A DNA stretch of 64,000 nucleotides from Ascidiimonas sp046199005 (GCA_046199005.1 CP176050.1:2294001-2358000), one strand, 5' to 3'. Positions 35,939 through 44,344 are shown, numbered from the stretch's first letter. A program made the numbers and translations. The notes: generated by a model from the letters alone, not told the origin.

Positions 35939-36115
35939 TTAACAATAATAGTTTCCATTGGTGTCCTGCTCATTGGTTTGCAGCTGACAACCATTAAAAA
36001 TAGTTGGACATTTCTTAGTTGGCCTTGCACCACCTAATAATTGTTCTTCCTTAGTTTTCGTTAGTTTGCTCACAACATTTTTACTAAACCTGAATATGTT
36101 TACCTTTTGTTTCAT
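35939..36115 (-). CDS. RiPP precursor, TNE core, copy 2
   Basis: A 58-residue peptide read directly from the sequence. It starts MKQKVNIFRFSKNVVSKL, has LLGGARPTKKCPTIFNGCQL, and ends QTNEQDTNGNYYC. The leader is a weaker form of the pattern (FSKNVVSKL, GG at residues 28-29). The core tail is clearly related to the 35702 gene (CxLQTNExDTxGxYxC). It lies 48 bp upstream of that gene and before a shared terminator. Confidence 0.72.
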   Translation of the reverse strand: MKQKVNIFRFSKNVVSKLTKTKEEQLLGGARPTKKCPTIFNGCQLQTNEQDTNGNYYC

Positions 36116-36172
36116 AAAATAATTTTGTAAGTTTTTATAGTATTAAATATACTTATTTTCTTTCAAAAAGAA

Positions 36173-36194
36173 AAGCCCTTCGAAGGAAGGGCTT
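36173..36194 (-). terminator. Intrinsic terminator after the five-precursor group
   Basis: A 9-bp inverted repeat AAGCCCTTC / GAAGGGCTT with a 4-nt loop, followed on the minus strand by TTCTTTTT. It sits 34 bp after the stop of the peptide at 36229. The seven precursor genes are thereby split into transcripts of five and two. Confidence 0.8.
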
Positions 36195-36228
36195 AAAACT
36201 TATTATTAAATACTTGCTTTATGAATTG

Positions 36229-36381
36229 TTAACCACAATCAAAACACATGGTCAATACGGTTGGAAAAGTCGTAGGTCTAAAAATTGAACGACTACCGCC
36301 TTTTACCATTACAGCATTTTTGGTGAGATCAGAGACCGTTTTTTTATTCAAGTCAAAAATCTTTTTCTTTTTTGTAATCAT
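36229..36381 (-). CDS. RiPP precursor, PT-CFxC family, copy 1
   Basis: A 50-residue peptide. The leader KKKKIFDLNKKTVSDLTKNA ends at VKGG (residues 28-29). The core SRSIFRPTTFPTVLTMCFDC ends in a single Gly. It is the shortest of five paralogues, stopping just after the CFDC pair and lacking the acidic or proline tail. It is the last gene before the group terminator. Confidence 0.72.
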   Translation of the reverse strand: MITKKKKIFDLNKKTVSDLTKNAVMVKGGSRSIFRPTTFPTVLTMCFDCG

Positions 36382-36402
36382 AATTGATATTCAAATTTAT
36401 TT

Positions 36403-36573
36403 TTAAAAAATACTTACTGGCTCTTCCGGACAAATATAGCACCAGGTCATTGCCGTTGGGTCTGTTGTGGGTTTAATTATTGAAGCACGACCGCCTTTTA
36501 CTGCTTCTGCATTCTTATTTAAGTTGGAAACTGTTTTCTTATTCAAGTCAAAAATTCTCTTGTTTTTTTTCAT
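36403..36573 (-). CDS. RiPP precursor, PT-CFxC family, copy 2
   Basis: A 56-residue peptide. The leader MKKNKRIFDLNKKTVSNLNK ends at VKGG (27-28). The core contains IIKPTTDPTAMTWCYICPEE and a short tail. The Thr/Ser-rich half before a Cys-x-x-Cys-Pro suits dehydration and thioether closure if a lanthipeptide enzyme acts on it. Leader DNA is almost the same as in the neighbours, pointing to recent tandem duplication. Confidence 0.75.
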   Translation of the reverse strand: MKKNKRIFDLNKKTVSNLNKNAEAVKGGRASIIKPTTDPTAMTWCYICPEEPVSIF

Positions 36574-36660
36574 AATTAATTAGTTTTAAGAAGTTATCGT
36601 CACTGCACTAGACAAGTGAACTTTAGTTAAATACTTGTTTCTTTTTAGCTATATTAAATA

Positions 36661-36828
36661 CTATTCAAAAGTCTCTGGTGGACACCAAAAGCAAAAGGTC
36701 TGAGCCGTAGGATCTGTAGTAGGAATTTTGATAATTGAACGAGCTCCGCCGGCAATCTTATCTACACTTTTGTTAAGAGAAGAAACTGTTTTCTTATTAA
36801 GATTGAAAATTGTTTTATTTTTTTTCAT
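36661..36828 (-). CDS. RiPP precursor, PT-CFxC family, copy 3
   Basis: A 55-residue peptide. The leader KNKTIFNLNKKTVSSLNKSV ends at IAGG (27-28), and the core has SIIKIPTTDPTAQTFCFWCP followed by PETFE. It shares PTTDPTAxT-x-C-x-x-CP with copy 2 and DPTAQT with the 37073 gene. Gene spacing within the group is 30-90 bp with no obvious terminator between members. Confidence 0.75.
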   Translation of the reverse strand: MKKNKTIFNLNKKTVSSLNKSVDKIAGGARSIIKIPTTDPTAQTFCFWCPPETFE

Positions 36829-36884
36829 GATTTTTAAGGATTTTAATTACTGATTTGCGTAAAGTATTGAAAAGTTCGGCACTA

Positions 36885-37055
36885 CTATGCTACAATAACC
36901 GGACAATCGAAGCAACGCGTTTCTGCTGTAGGATTATCGGTCGAAACGATCACAGTTTTAATAAGGCGCGTCCCTCCTTTAAGTTGATTTACATCTTTCT
37001 GCAATGCGGAAACAGTTTTCTTGTTTAAGTCAAAAATTTGCTTTCTTTTTTTCAT
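36885..37055 (-). CDS. RiPP precursor, PT-CFxC family, copy 4
   Basis: A 56-residue peptide. The leader KRKQIFDLNKKTVSALQKDV ends at LKGG (27-28), and the core has IVSTDNPTAETRCFDCPVIV. It keeps PTAxT-x-CFDCP but replaces the PTTD element with STDN. It lies 17 bp from the 37073 gene, so these two are surely co-transcribed. Confidence 0.75.
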   Translation of the reverse strand: MKKRKQIFDLNKKTVSALQKDVNQLKGGTRLIKTVIVSTDNPTAETRCFDCPVIVA

Positions 37056-37072
37056 AATTACTATATTAGGGG

Positions 37073-37243
37073 TTAATTATCAATGGTTGGAGGTGGACAA
37101 TCAAAGCATAATGTTTGCGCAGTTGGATCGTCCGTAGGATTGTCGGTAAACTCAGATTGGATTCTTCTAAAACCGCCTCTCGCCTTTGTGAGCGCACTAA
37201 TGGTTACCTTCTTTAGTTGAAAGTTTTTATTTATTTTCTTCAT
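37073..37243 (-). CDS. RiPP precursor, PT-CFxC family, copy 5 (first of array)
   Basis: A 56-residue peptide and the most upstream member. The leader is the most diverged (KNFQLKKVTISALTKARGG, GG at 23-24), but the core NPTDDPTAQTLCFDCPPPTI matches the family. It probably begins the five-gene transcript; no clear TAnnTTTG box was found in the 120 bp upstream. Confidence 0.73.
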   Translation of the reverse strand: MKKINKNFQLKKVTISALTKARGGFRRIQSEFTDNPTDDPTAQTLCFDCPPPTIDN

Positions 37244-37363
37244 GTTAAAATAATATAGAATTTGTAATAATTATCCCTAAAAATAATAAAATTTTAGTTT
37301 GGACTGGTCTATATTCATGAAATTAGAGCACAAGTAGTCATAATTTTAACGATTCGTAAATGA

Positions 37364-37600
37364 CTACGCTTTTTCCTTTTTGTGTATGTTCATTTTAATT
37401 TTGTACTCCAGAGAACCGATCAAGATGTTTATTCCTGCCATAAATACTATGAGACTTGCAGTTCCTGCAATGATCCATAAGTAACTATCCGGATGCTCAT
37501 ATTTTAACAAGCCGCTTTCCATGGTAGCACAAAGTCCAAAACCTACGAGTGCGGAACCCACACCTCCCCGAAGTAACCATTGTAGTTTATTATTTTTCAT
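37364..37600 (-). CDS. Small two-helix membrane protein
   Basis: I use the ATG at 37600 (MKNNKLQWLLRGGVGSALVG, 78 residues); a longer frame adds 16 residues but looks like leader sequence. Two transmembrane segments are apparent (about 9-27 and 39-61), with a basic C-terminal tail (NIHKKEKA). I recognise no family. It is 120 bp upstream of the peptide array on the same strand, so a link such as immunity or export is possible but unproven. Confidence 0.6.
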   Translation of the reverse strand: MKNNKLQWLLRGGVGSALVGFGLCATMESGLLKYEHPDSYLWIIAGTASLIVFMAGINILIGSLEYKIKMNIHKKEKA

Positions 37601-37687
37601 TTTCTCTAAGATATTTTCATTTACGTTAAAAATATAGAAAACCTGCATTTTTTGTATCTTTCTACCTAAGCTTTTACCATGATTTAT

Positions 37688-39013
37688 ATGAAAAATTATA
37701 TGTACGCAATACTGTTAATCAGTGTTAGTTGTTTAGTAACTTCTTGTAACAAAAAAAAAGAGCTAAATACATCTTCTATGGACAATGACTCAATTGCTCT
37801 TATCAATAAGGCAAAAGAAATACATGAGCGGGTAATTACGATTGATACTCATAATGATATTAATGTTGAAAACTTTACAGACTCTATAAACTACACGCAA
37901 GAGCTGTCAACTCAGGTAAATCTTCCAAAAATGATTTCAGGAGGATTAGATGTTTCCTGGCTTATTGTTTATACCGGGCAAGATTCTTTAACGCCCACAG
38001 GTTATGAAAATGCAATGCAAAATGCAATTTCAAAATTTAATGCAATTCATAAGCTATGTGAAGAATTCGCTCCCGAACAAATTGAACTGGCGTATACCAG
38101 CAAAGATGTACACACTATTATTGAAAATGATAAGAAAGTTGCTATGATAGGTGTTGAAAATGCTTATCCTATTGGAACGGACCTCACTAATATTAAGAAA
38201 TTCTACGATTTAGGAGCACGTTATATGTCTCTTTCCCACAATGGTCACAGTCAGTTTTGCGATTCAAATACGGGAGAAGAAGATGGTGTTTGGCTTCATA
38301 ACGGACTCAGCGAATTAGGAAGACAAGCCGTGAAAGAAATGAATAAATGGGGAATCATGATTGATGTTTCACATCCTGCCTCTTCTTCCATAGAACAGAT
38401 GATTCAATTATCAAAAGCTCCAGTCATAGCTTCTCACTCTTCAGCAAGAGCTTTATGCGACCACAGCAGAAATCTGAACGATAGAGAACTAAAACTTATT
38501 AAAGAAAATGGTGGTGTGGTGCAGACGGTAGCTTTCAGTTCTTACTTAAATACCGAAAAGAATGACAAATATGATTCATTTGTAAAACAAATAAGAAATG
38601 AAATTGCAGATTCTCTTGGGATGAAATGGTATGATTGGAAGGAATTCAGGAAACTTTCAAAACAAGATAAAGATTCGTTTCTGGAGTATCGGTCTGATAT
38701 CCTGGAAATAAGCATGAATAAACTCAAAAATATAAAAAACGTACCGGAGAGAGTTTCCGTGATCGATTTTGTAAACCATATAGATTATATGGTCAATTTA
38801 ATAGGAATTGATCATGTAGGAATTAGCTCAGATTTTGACGGAGGAGGCGGTATCAAAGGTTGGGATGACGCCTCTGAAACGTTTAATGTAACTCTCGAAT
38901 TAGTAAAAAGAGGTTATACTGAAGCACAAATTGCAAAACTTTGGGGTCTTAATTTGTTAAGAGTACTTGAAGACGTTGAGAAAGTTGCGGCTTCGATACA
39001 ATCGCAAGATTAA
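37688..39013 (+). CDS. Membrane dipeptidase (peptidase M19), lipoprotein
   Basis: I take the ATG at 37688, which gives the lipoprotein signal MKNYMYAILLISVSCLVTSC. Metal-site motifs of renal-dipeptidase-like M19 are present: VITIDTHNDIN (HxD), the bridging Glu in MIGVENAYPI, GARYMSLSHNGHSQFCDS, IDVSHPASSS and ASHSSARALCDHSRNL. IDHVGISSDFDGGGGIKG is the C-terminal ligand region. It would cleave dipeptides, including D-amino-acid ones, in the periplasm or at the membrane. Confidence 0.93.
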   Translation: MKNYMYAILLISVSCLVTSCNKKKELNTSSMDNDSIALINKAKEIHERVITIDTHNDINVENFTDSINYTQELSTQVNLPKMISGGLDVSWLIVYTGQDSLTPTGYENAMQNAISKFNAIHKLCEEFAPEQIELAYTSKDVHTIIENDKKVAMIGVENAYPIGTDLTNIKKFYDLGARYMSLSHNGHSQFCDSNTGEEDGVWLHNGLSELGRQAVKEMNKWGIMIDVSHPASSSIEQMIQLSKAPVIASHSSARALCDHSRNLNDRELKLIKENGGVVQTVAFSSYLNTEKNDKYDSFVKQIRNEIADSLGMKWYDWKEFRKLSKQDKDSFLEYRSDILEISMNKLKNIKNVPERVSVIDFVNHIDYMVNLIGIDHVGISSDFDGGGGIKGWDDASETFNVTLELVKRGYTEAQIAKLWGLNLLRVLEDVEKVAASIQSQD

Positions 39014-39051
39014 TTGTTTGCTTTAGAACAATTTTTCTCTTCGGAATCAGC

Positions 39052-39059
39052 TACTTTTG
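39052..39059 (+). promoter_or_regulatory. Bacteroidota -7 box for the MscS gene
   Basis: TACTTTTG matches TAnnTTTG exactly, 19 bp before the ATG at 39079. This gives a short 5' untranslated region. No TTTG was found at the expected -33 distance, so the support is partial. Confidence 0.4.
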
Positions 39060-39078
39060 TGACTAAATTTTTTTCAAT

Positions 39079-40347
39079 ATGTTCGAGAATCTAAGCCGAA
39101 AGATCTACGATTTATTAATCTCAAATGGAGTCGCAGAGGGCACTGCGGTTTACCTTAATCTGCTAGGTAATATTTTAATTCTCGGAATCGTGATTTTAAT
39201 TTTTGATCGTTTTCTGAGAGAAATCGTTGTGAAGGCTTTCCAGATATTTTCTAACAAAACGAAAACTACCTTTGACGATTATTTGGTTAAGAGCAAGTTT
39301 CCAAAATACGTTGCACACATTATTCCTTTCATAATTATAGAACAAGCAATCCCTTTTCTTCTCTCAGATTTTCCAAAGGGGGAAGTATTTTTTCTTAAGC
39401 TTACCGATGTTTATCTGGTACTACTCATTGTTTGGATCATAAGAAGCGTGTTAAGATCTACTCGTGCCTTCTTAAAGAGCCAGGAGAATTTTAAAGACAA
39501 ACCTATAGATAGTTACACCCAAATTGTAATGATCATTCTTTGGTTCTTTGGTTTAACTGTTGTTTTTTCCATCATCACAGACGAATCCATTTGGAAATTC
39601 CTGACAACTTTAGGGGCAGCGTCAGCAATACTGCTTTTTGTGTTTAAAGATACCATCCTAGGTTTTGTCGCAAGTATCTCTGTGTCCGCGAATGATATGG
39701 TTCGTATTGGTGATTGGATCACTCAGGAAAAATATGGTGCAGATGGAGATGTTATTGAAATCAACCTTACCACAGTAAAGGTTCAAAATTTTGATAATAC
39801 CATCACAACGCTTCCGACCTACGCGTTAATATCAGATTCTTTTAGAAATTGGAGGGGAATGAAAGAAAGCGGTGGGAGAAGGATAAAGCGGGTAATCCAC
39901 CTTAAGATTTCCAGTGTTAGGTTTATGACGACGGAAGATCTGGAAAAACTCTCTAAAATTCAGATGATCCGTCAGTTTATTTCCCATCGCCAAAAAGATA
40001 TTGATAAATACAATCTTGAAAATGAATTTGACAAGTCATTGATCCTTAATGGAAGAAATCAAACAAACCTGGGGCTTTTTCGCAAGTATTGCGACCTTTA
40101 CCTAAAAAATCATCCGGCAACCAATAAAGATCTAATGATTATGACGCGACATTTAGAACCTACTCCAAGAGGACTACCCCTTGAGATCTATGTCTTTTCC
40201 GGTGATAAAAGATGGGAGAACTACGAGCGTATCATGGCAGATATTTTTGAGCACCTGATAGCGGCGGTTCCGTATTTTGATCTTGAAATTTTTGAATTCC
40301 CTACGGGAAAAGATATGCAGTCCATTTCCCTTAACGAGATTACCTAA
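39079..40347 (+). CDS. Mechanosensitive ion channel protein (MscS/YbdG type)
   Basis: A 422-residue membrane protein with about five N-terminal helices (around 24-42, 75-95, 108-122, 148-166, 175-195). The MscS pore and beta domain follow: LGAASAILLFVFKDTILGFV, SVSANDMVRIGDWI, DGDVIEINLTTVKVQNFDNT and LPTYALISDSFRNW. The long C-terminal part (RIKRVIHLKISSVRFM, then SHRQKDIDKYN) is like E. coli YbdG, a channel of small conductance. It should release solutes on hypo-osmotic shock. Confidence 0.92.
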   Translation: MFENLSRKIYDLLISNGVAEGTAVYLNLLGNILILGIVILIFDRFLREIVVKAFQIFSNKTKTTFDDYLVKSKFPKYVAHIIPFIIIEQAIPFLLSDFPKGEVFFLKLTDVYLVLLIVWIIRSVLRSTRAFLKSQENFKDKPIDSYTQIVMIILWFFGLTVVFSIITDESIWKFLTTLGAASAILLFVFKDTILGFVASISVSANDMVRIGDWITQEKYGADGDVIEINLTTVKVQNFDNTITTLPTYALISDSFRNWRGMKESGGRRIKRVIHLKISSVRFMTTEDLEKLSKIQMIRQFISHRQKDIDKYNLENEFDKSLILNGRNQTNLGLFRKYCDLYLKNHPATNKDLMIMTRHLEPTPRGLPLEIYVFSGDKRWENYERIMADIFEHLIAAVPYFDLEIFEFPTGKDMQSISLNEIT

Positions 40348-40740
40348 TCAGTCTTTAAGCCTATCGCTTACATATTCAATTTCCGTCTTGTTATGTGGTG
40401 CAGGTTTGCCATCCGCTCCCAGATTTACAAGCACCAGATTATCTACTGTGATGATGGTTTCTCTTGTCATTTTATTTCTTACTTCACATTTTAAAACAAT
40501 AGAAGTTCTCCCGAATTTGAGCACCTCAATCCCTATTTCGACGATATCGCCGGGTTTTGCAGAACTCATAAAGTTGATCTCAGACATGTATTTAGTCACG
40601 ACCTTCTGATTCTCCAATTGAATAACCGCATATAAAGCGGCTTCTTCATCTATCCACTCTAATAAACGACCACCAAATAAGGTTCCATTCGGATTAAGGT
40701 CTTCGGGTTTTACCCATTTTCGGGTATGAAATCTCATCAT
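40348..40740 (-). CDS. Acyl-CoA thioesterase (hotdog fold, YciA-like)
   Basis: A 130-residue single hotdog domain: LNPNGTLFGGRLLEWIDEEA carries the conserved Asn/Gly and catalytic Asp of the YciA/BACH family, and MSEINFMSSAKPGDIVEIGI, RTSIVLKCEVRNK and VNLGADGKPAPHNK complete it. It hydrolyses acyl-CoA esters. It starts 1 bp after the stop of the alpha/beta hydrolase gene. Confidence 0.92.
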   Translation of the reverse strand: MMRFHTRKWVKPEDLNPNGTLFGGRLLEWIDEEAALYAVIQLENQKVVTKYMSEINFMSSAKPGDIVEIGIEVLKFGRTSIVLKCEVRNKMTRETIITVDNLVLVNLGADGKPAPHNKTEIEYVSDRLKD

Positions 40741-40741
40741 T

Positions 40742-41479
40742 TTAAATTGTTTTCAGAAATTTACGCACTTCTTTTCTGTAAGCTTCATGGTCTTCAAATT
40801 CTGACCAAAGCGCTCTGGAACCATGATTGCCTTTTGTTTCAGGAAGAAATGACACCTTTTTATCACTTTCAATAGCATCATAGATAGGTCGCCAATTCTT
40901 AGCTTCCTCTCTTGCGGAAGTAATGAAAACCGGAATTTTAATAGAACGAGCGCTACTTGAAATATAATCTTTTTTACCAAAATATTCACCAGGAGCAAAA
41001 GAGAGTACTGCCTGAATCTTACCTGGATTTTCGCCTGCATACTTTAAAACAAGCGCTGCAGAATAAGAACTTCCCCACAAAATAACGTTGGATGCTTCCA
41101 GTTTTTGTTTGACATAGCTAACGGCAGCTTCAATGTCAGGTAATGCGTCCTTATAATTGGTAGGCAATCCTTTCTTTACCGCTCTGCTATTCGTTAAGTT
41201 TTTAACTCCATTGATTTCGCTGCCAGATCTGAGATCAACAGCGAGGCAGTTATAGCCCATGGCCACGAGCCAGGGAGCAATTTCCTTATATTCACCTCTG
41301 CTCCATCCCGCCTGATGAAATAAGACAATAAAATTTTCAGAATTTTCAGCTTTATATAAATCCGCAGTTACCTGCAATCCATCTTCAGAAGCAAATTCAA
41401 TGGTTTCCTGAGAACTCACCGTTATAGTATTGAAAACTGCAAATCCCCAGGTAAGGAAGAATACTTTATAAAATTTCAT
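40742..41479 (-). CDS. Exported alpha/beta hydrolase
   Basis: A 245-residue protein with a signal peptide (KVFFLTWGFAVFNTITVSSQ). The fold markers are ENFIVLFHQAGWSRGEY (oxyanion region), the nucleophile elbow VILWGSSYSAALVLKYAG (Gly-x-Ser), then IPVFITSAREEAKNWRPIYD and the probable catalytic His in TKGNHGSRALW. It resembles dienelactone-hydrolase-type esterases; the substrate is unknown. It probably forms an operon with the thioesterase gene. Confidence 0.85.
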   Translation of the reverse strand: MKFYKVFFLTWGFAVFNTITVSSQETIEFASEDGLQVTADLYKAENSENFIVLFHQAGWSRGEYKEIAPWLVAMGYNCLAVDLRSGSEINGVKNLTNSRAVKKGLPTNYKDALPDIEAAVSYVKQKLEASNVILWGSSYSAALVLKYAGENPGKIQAVLSFAPGEYFGKKDYISSSARSIKIPVFITSAREEAKNWRPIYDAIESDKKVSFLPETKGNHGSRALWSEFEDHEAYRKEVRKFLKTI

Positions 41480-41498
41480 CTATTAAAATTAAATTACG

Positions 41499-42395
41499 TT
41501 AAAAAAGCTTGCCGTTAGAATCGTTAAGCGTTTTTGGTATTTTTAAATTCGTTCCCAATGTCTCATTTAATTTTTTAATAAAATAGGCAGAGAGCAAAGG
41601 TGATTCGACCTCCAAATTCTGATGTATAAAAAAATGAATGTTCTCCAATCCTGCTTTGATCCAGGATTCAAGACGAACTACCCAGTCATCGAGGCGGTCG
41701 TAATCTGTCTTATGATTTGCGCCTACATAACGAATAAAAGCTTCATTATTAGTTAAACGCATATGTAAAAGATCTCTTCTGCCAGCTGTATCAACTAATA
41801 CATTCGCCATATTGTTCTCTTCCAGTAAATGGTACAATTCATTGGCTACTTTTTCATCGTTAAACCAATCTGTATGTCGAAATTCTATAGCAAGCGGTAT
41901 GTTTTTAGGCCAATAATTTACAAATGCCACGACTCGATCCCAATTTTTAGGTCCGAAGTTATTGTGCATCTGTAAAAAGAAGGTTCCTAGTTTGTCCTCC
42001 AGGTTCATGGCGGCGTCCAAATACGTATCGATAATAGGATATATCTTGTCATTAAGTCTGCGTAGATGACTTATGTCCTGCGAAATTTTTGGAAAGAACC
42101 GAAAGCCTTCGGGAGTCTTTTCTCTCCATTTTGCGAACTGCTCTCCCGGAAAGATCCTATAGAAAGTTGCATTCAGTTCAATACTATTAAATTGTGTGGA
42201 ATAGTAGGCTAACTCGTCTTTTGTGCCTCTGGGATAAAAGTTTTTTAAATCTTGACGGTTCCATTTTGCACATCCTATATAAATATTGGGTGCTTGGTTA
42301 GTCTTATTTTTAGAAAGAACGACCGAGGTGTCCGGATGATCTTCAGGTAAAGTAAAATCAATTTGTTCTGGATTGTCTACTGTTCCAAATTTCAT
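41499..42395 (-). CDS. DUF72 domain-containing protein (YecE family)
   Basis: A 298-residue TIM-barrel-like protein. Family stretches are IYIGCAKWNRQDLKNFYP, STQFNSIELNATFYRIFPGE, KWREKTPEGFRFFPKISQDI, FFLQMHNNFGP, LAIEFRHTDWF and MRLTNNEAFIRYVGANH. No enzymatic role is established. It is upstream of the alpha/beta hydrolase gene by 19 bp. Confidence 0.93.
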   Translation of the reverse strand: MKFGTVDNPEQIDFTLPEDHPDTSVVLSKNKTNQAPNIYIGCAKWNRQDLKNFYPRGTKDELAYYSTQFNSIELNATFYRIFPGEQFAKWREKTPEGFRFFPKISQDISHLRRLNDKIYPIIDTYLDAAMNLEDKLGTFFLQMHNNFGPKNWDRVVAFVNYWPKNIPLAIEFRHTDWFNDEKVANELYHLLEENNMANVLVDTAGRRDLLHMRLTNNEAFIRYVGANHKTDYDRLDDWVVRLESWIKAGLENIHFFIHQNLEVESPLLSAYFIKKLNETLGTNLKIPKTLNDSNGKLF

Positions 42396-42449
42396 GAATT
42401 AGCATTTTCTATAAAAGTAAAAAACAAAAATCACATTTTATACTTCGTT

Positions 42450-43805
42450 TCAGGAATGATGATAAACCGTCTTCACATTTACAAACTCTCTTATACCGAA
42501 ATAACTTAATTCTCTGCCATAACCAGAAATTTTAGTTCCGCCAAAAGGAAGTCTTGGATCTGATTTTACTTTTTCATTAATGAATACCGCACCATCTTCA
42601 AATTGCGGAATTGCATTCTTAATTTCGTTTTCATCCTGTGAAAAGAGTGTTACACCTAATCCAAAATCTGATGCATTGGTGATCTCGATTGCTTCGGATA
42701 GATGCTCAAAAGTTTGAATCCCTATAACCGGACCGAAAGTCTCTTCTTTAAATATAGGCATTTCCATGGTGGCTCCCTTCACAATAGTAGGCTCAAAATA
42801 AGCTTCATTTCGTTTACCCCCTACGAGAAGTTCTGCACCCATTTTGAGAGATTCCTGTAGCTGTTCTTCCAGTTCTATCGCAAGATCTTTACGGGCCATC
42901 ACACCAATGTAAGTTTCCGGTTTCATTGGATCGCCACTTTTCAAATTTTTGGTGGCTTGCAAAAATTTATCAGTAAAATCTTTAGCTATTTCTTGTTGCA
43001 GTAATAAGCGCTTTGCCGCAATACAACTTTGTCCGGTATTTTGAAAACGAGCATCTACGGCGACTTCAACAGCTCTATCAACATCGGCGTTTTTCGTTAC
43101 AATTAATGCATTGCTCCCTCCTAGTTCCAATACTGCCTTTTTAATATGTTTAGCGGCAAAAGAAGCCACCGCTGCACCTGCTGGTTTGCTTCCGGTGAGT
43201 GTTACAGCTTTCACGTAATCGTGCGCTATAATGGTTTCAACCTGATCACTTTTTACAATCAGGTTTTGAAATGAGTACAGTGGAAATTCAGCTTCCAAGA
43301 ATGCTTCTTCAATATGTTGTGCAGAACCCATTACACTGCTTGCGTGTTTAAGCAGCGCTGTATTACCCGCCATTAACGCAGGAACTGCAAATCTAAACAC
43401 CTGCCAAAAAGGATAATTCCAGGGCATAACTGCAAGCAAGAGTCCCAAAGGCTCGAAGCGAACATAGCTTTTCTCAGCATCTGTTTTAATCACTTCTTCT
43501 GCCAGAAAGCCACTTGCATTTTCTGCGTAGTACTTGCATACCCAACTGCACTTCTCTATTTCTGCTTCTGCTTGAGCTATAGGTTTTCCCATTTCCTGAG
43601 TGATCGTTTTAGCATATTTCTTCTTATTGCGTTCTAATACCTCACTTAAGACGATCATTTTCTCAGATCGTTCTGCAAAAGAGGTTTTCTTCCAATTTAG
43701 ATGCGTAAAATGTCCGTTAACTATAGCTGTTTCGATCTGAGAACTTGTGAGGGTCTCATATGTCTTTATTTTTTTTGAGGTAAAAGGATTGGTCGTGGTG
43801 ATCAT
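42450..43805 (-). CDS. NAD(P)-dependent succinate-semialdehyde-type dehydrogenase
   Basis: A 451-residue aldehyde dehydrogenase. PLGLLLAVMPWNYPFWQVFR is the N-terminal cofactor region, VTLTGSKPAGAAVASF the NAD site, and KAVLELGGSNALIV the general-base Glu. The nucleophile is the Cys in FQNTGQSCIAAKRLL, and FKEETFGPVIGIQTF the C-terminal motif. The length and start fit the succinate-semialdehyde dehydrogenase (Sad) group, but the substrate is only inferred. No gab genes are next to it. Confidence 0.9.
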   Translation of the reverse strand: MITTTNPFTSKKIKTYETLTSSQIETAIVNGHFTHLNWKKTSFAERSEKMIVLSEVLERNKKKYAKTITQEMGKPIAQAEAEIEKCSWVCKYYAENASGFLAEEVIKTDAEKSYVRFEPLGLLLAVMPWNYPFWQVFRFAVPALMAGNTALLKHASSVMGSAQHIEEAFLEAEFPLYSFQNLIVKSDQVETIIAHDYVKAVTLTGSKPAGAAVASFAAKHIKKAVLELGGSNALIVTKNADVDRAVEVAVDARFQNTGQSCIAAKRLLLQQEIAKDFTDKFLQATKNLKSGDPMKPETYIGVMARKDLAIELEEQLQESLKMGAELLVGGKRNEAYFEPTIVKGATMEMPIFKEETFGPVIGIQTFEHLSEAIEITNASDFGLGVTLFSQDENEIKNAIPQFEDGAVFINEKVKSDPRLPFGGTKISGYGRELSYFGIREFVNVKTVYHHS

Positions 43806-43935
43806 ATTTCTTTTTCTTAAAATTTACATAATTCAGTAATTACCATCGTTAAATTGTTCATAAAATAGTTGAAAACAAAGATCGCTTTCATAACCAGACC
43901 GTGCTTTATTGATTACTTTTAGTAAAACTTCTAAG

Positions 43936-44343
43936 ATGGACAATCGGTCTTCACTATTAAAAAGCTCTCGCCCGACGATACCTTCTGCAAAAATTCACGA
44001 GAACATGAGTCCTGATGAGCGTTTTCAAAATGCTACTTTACGACCTGTTCTTAAAATGCAAAACTCGTTATTGATAGCTGCGTTTAAGAATTATATCCAT
44101 AAGCATAAAGGAGGTTTTTATGCTTTTAATACAGAGAAAAAACTGTTGTTTATTGAAAATGCGATCCAGCGTGACATAAAATTCAGAAACTCTCTTAAAG
44201 GTATGATTATCGGTGTTTTTACAGTTGAAGAATATCTCGATTACATTGAAAATTCGTCGGCACTCAATAAGAGAATGATGAAAATGGTGATTGAGCGATT
44301 AAAAGATCAAGTTCAGTTATTTGATATAGAAAATGTAGCTTAA
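43936..44343 (+). CDS. Conserved flavobacterial protein of unknown function
   Basis: I prefer the ATG at 43936 (MDNRSSLLKSSRPTIPSAKI); an upstream ATG at 43909 would add nine residues. It resembles a family that I remember as conserved in Flavobacteriaceae, sometimes labelled glyoxalase without clear reason. Shared elements are HENMSPDERFQNATLRPVLK, ENAIQRDIKFRNSLKGMIIG and NSSALNKRMMKMVIERL. It has no metal-binding glyoxalase motif. It is all-helical by eye and cytoplasmic. Confidence 0.75.
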   Translation: MDNRSSLLKSSRPTIPSAKIHENMSPDERFQNATLRPVLKMQNSLLIAAFKNYIHKHKGGFYAFNTEKKLLFIENAIQRDIKFRNSLKGMIIGVFTVEEYLDYIENSSALNKRMMKMVIERLKDQVQLFDIENVA

Positions 44344-44344
44344 C

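Noticed and set aside
36229..37243. Regularly repeated short segments with similar sequence, reminiscent of a CRISPR array
   Set aside because: The repeats are 170-250 bp apart, lie in the leader-coding part of open reading frames with proper start and stop codons, and vary; they are paralogous peptide genes.
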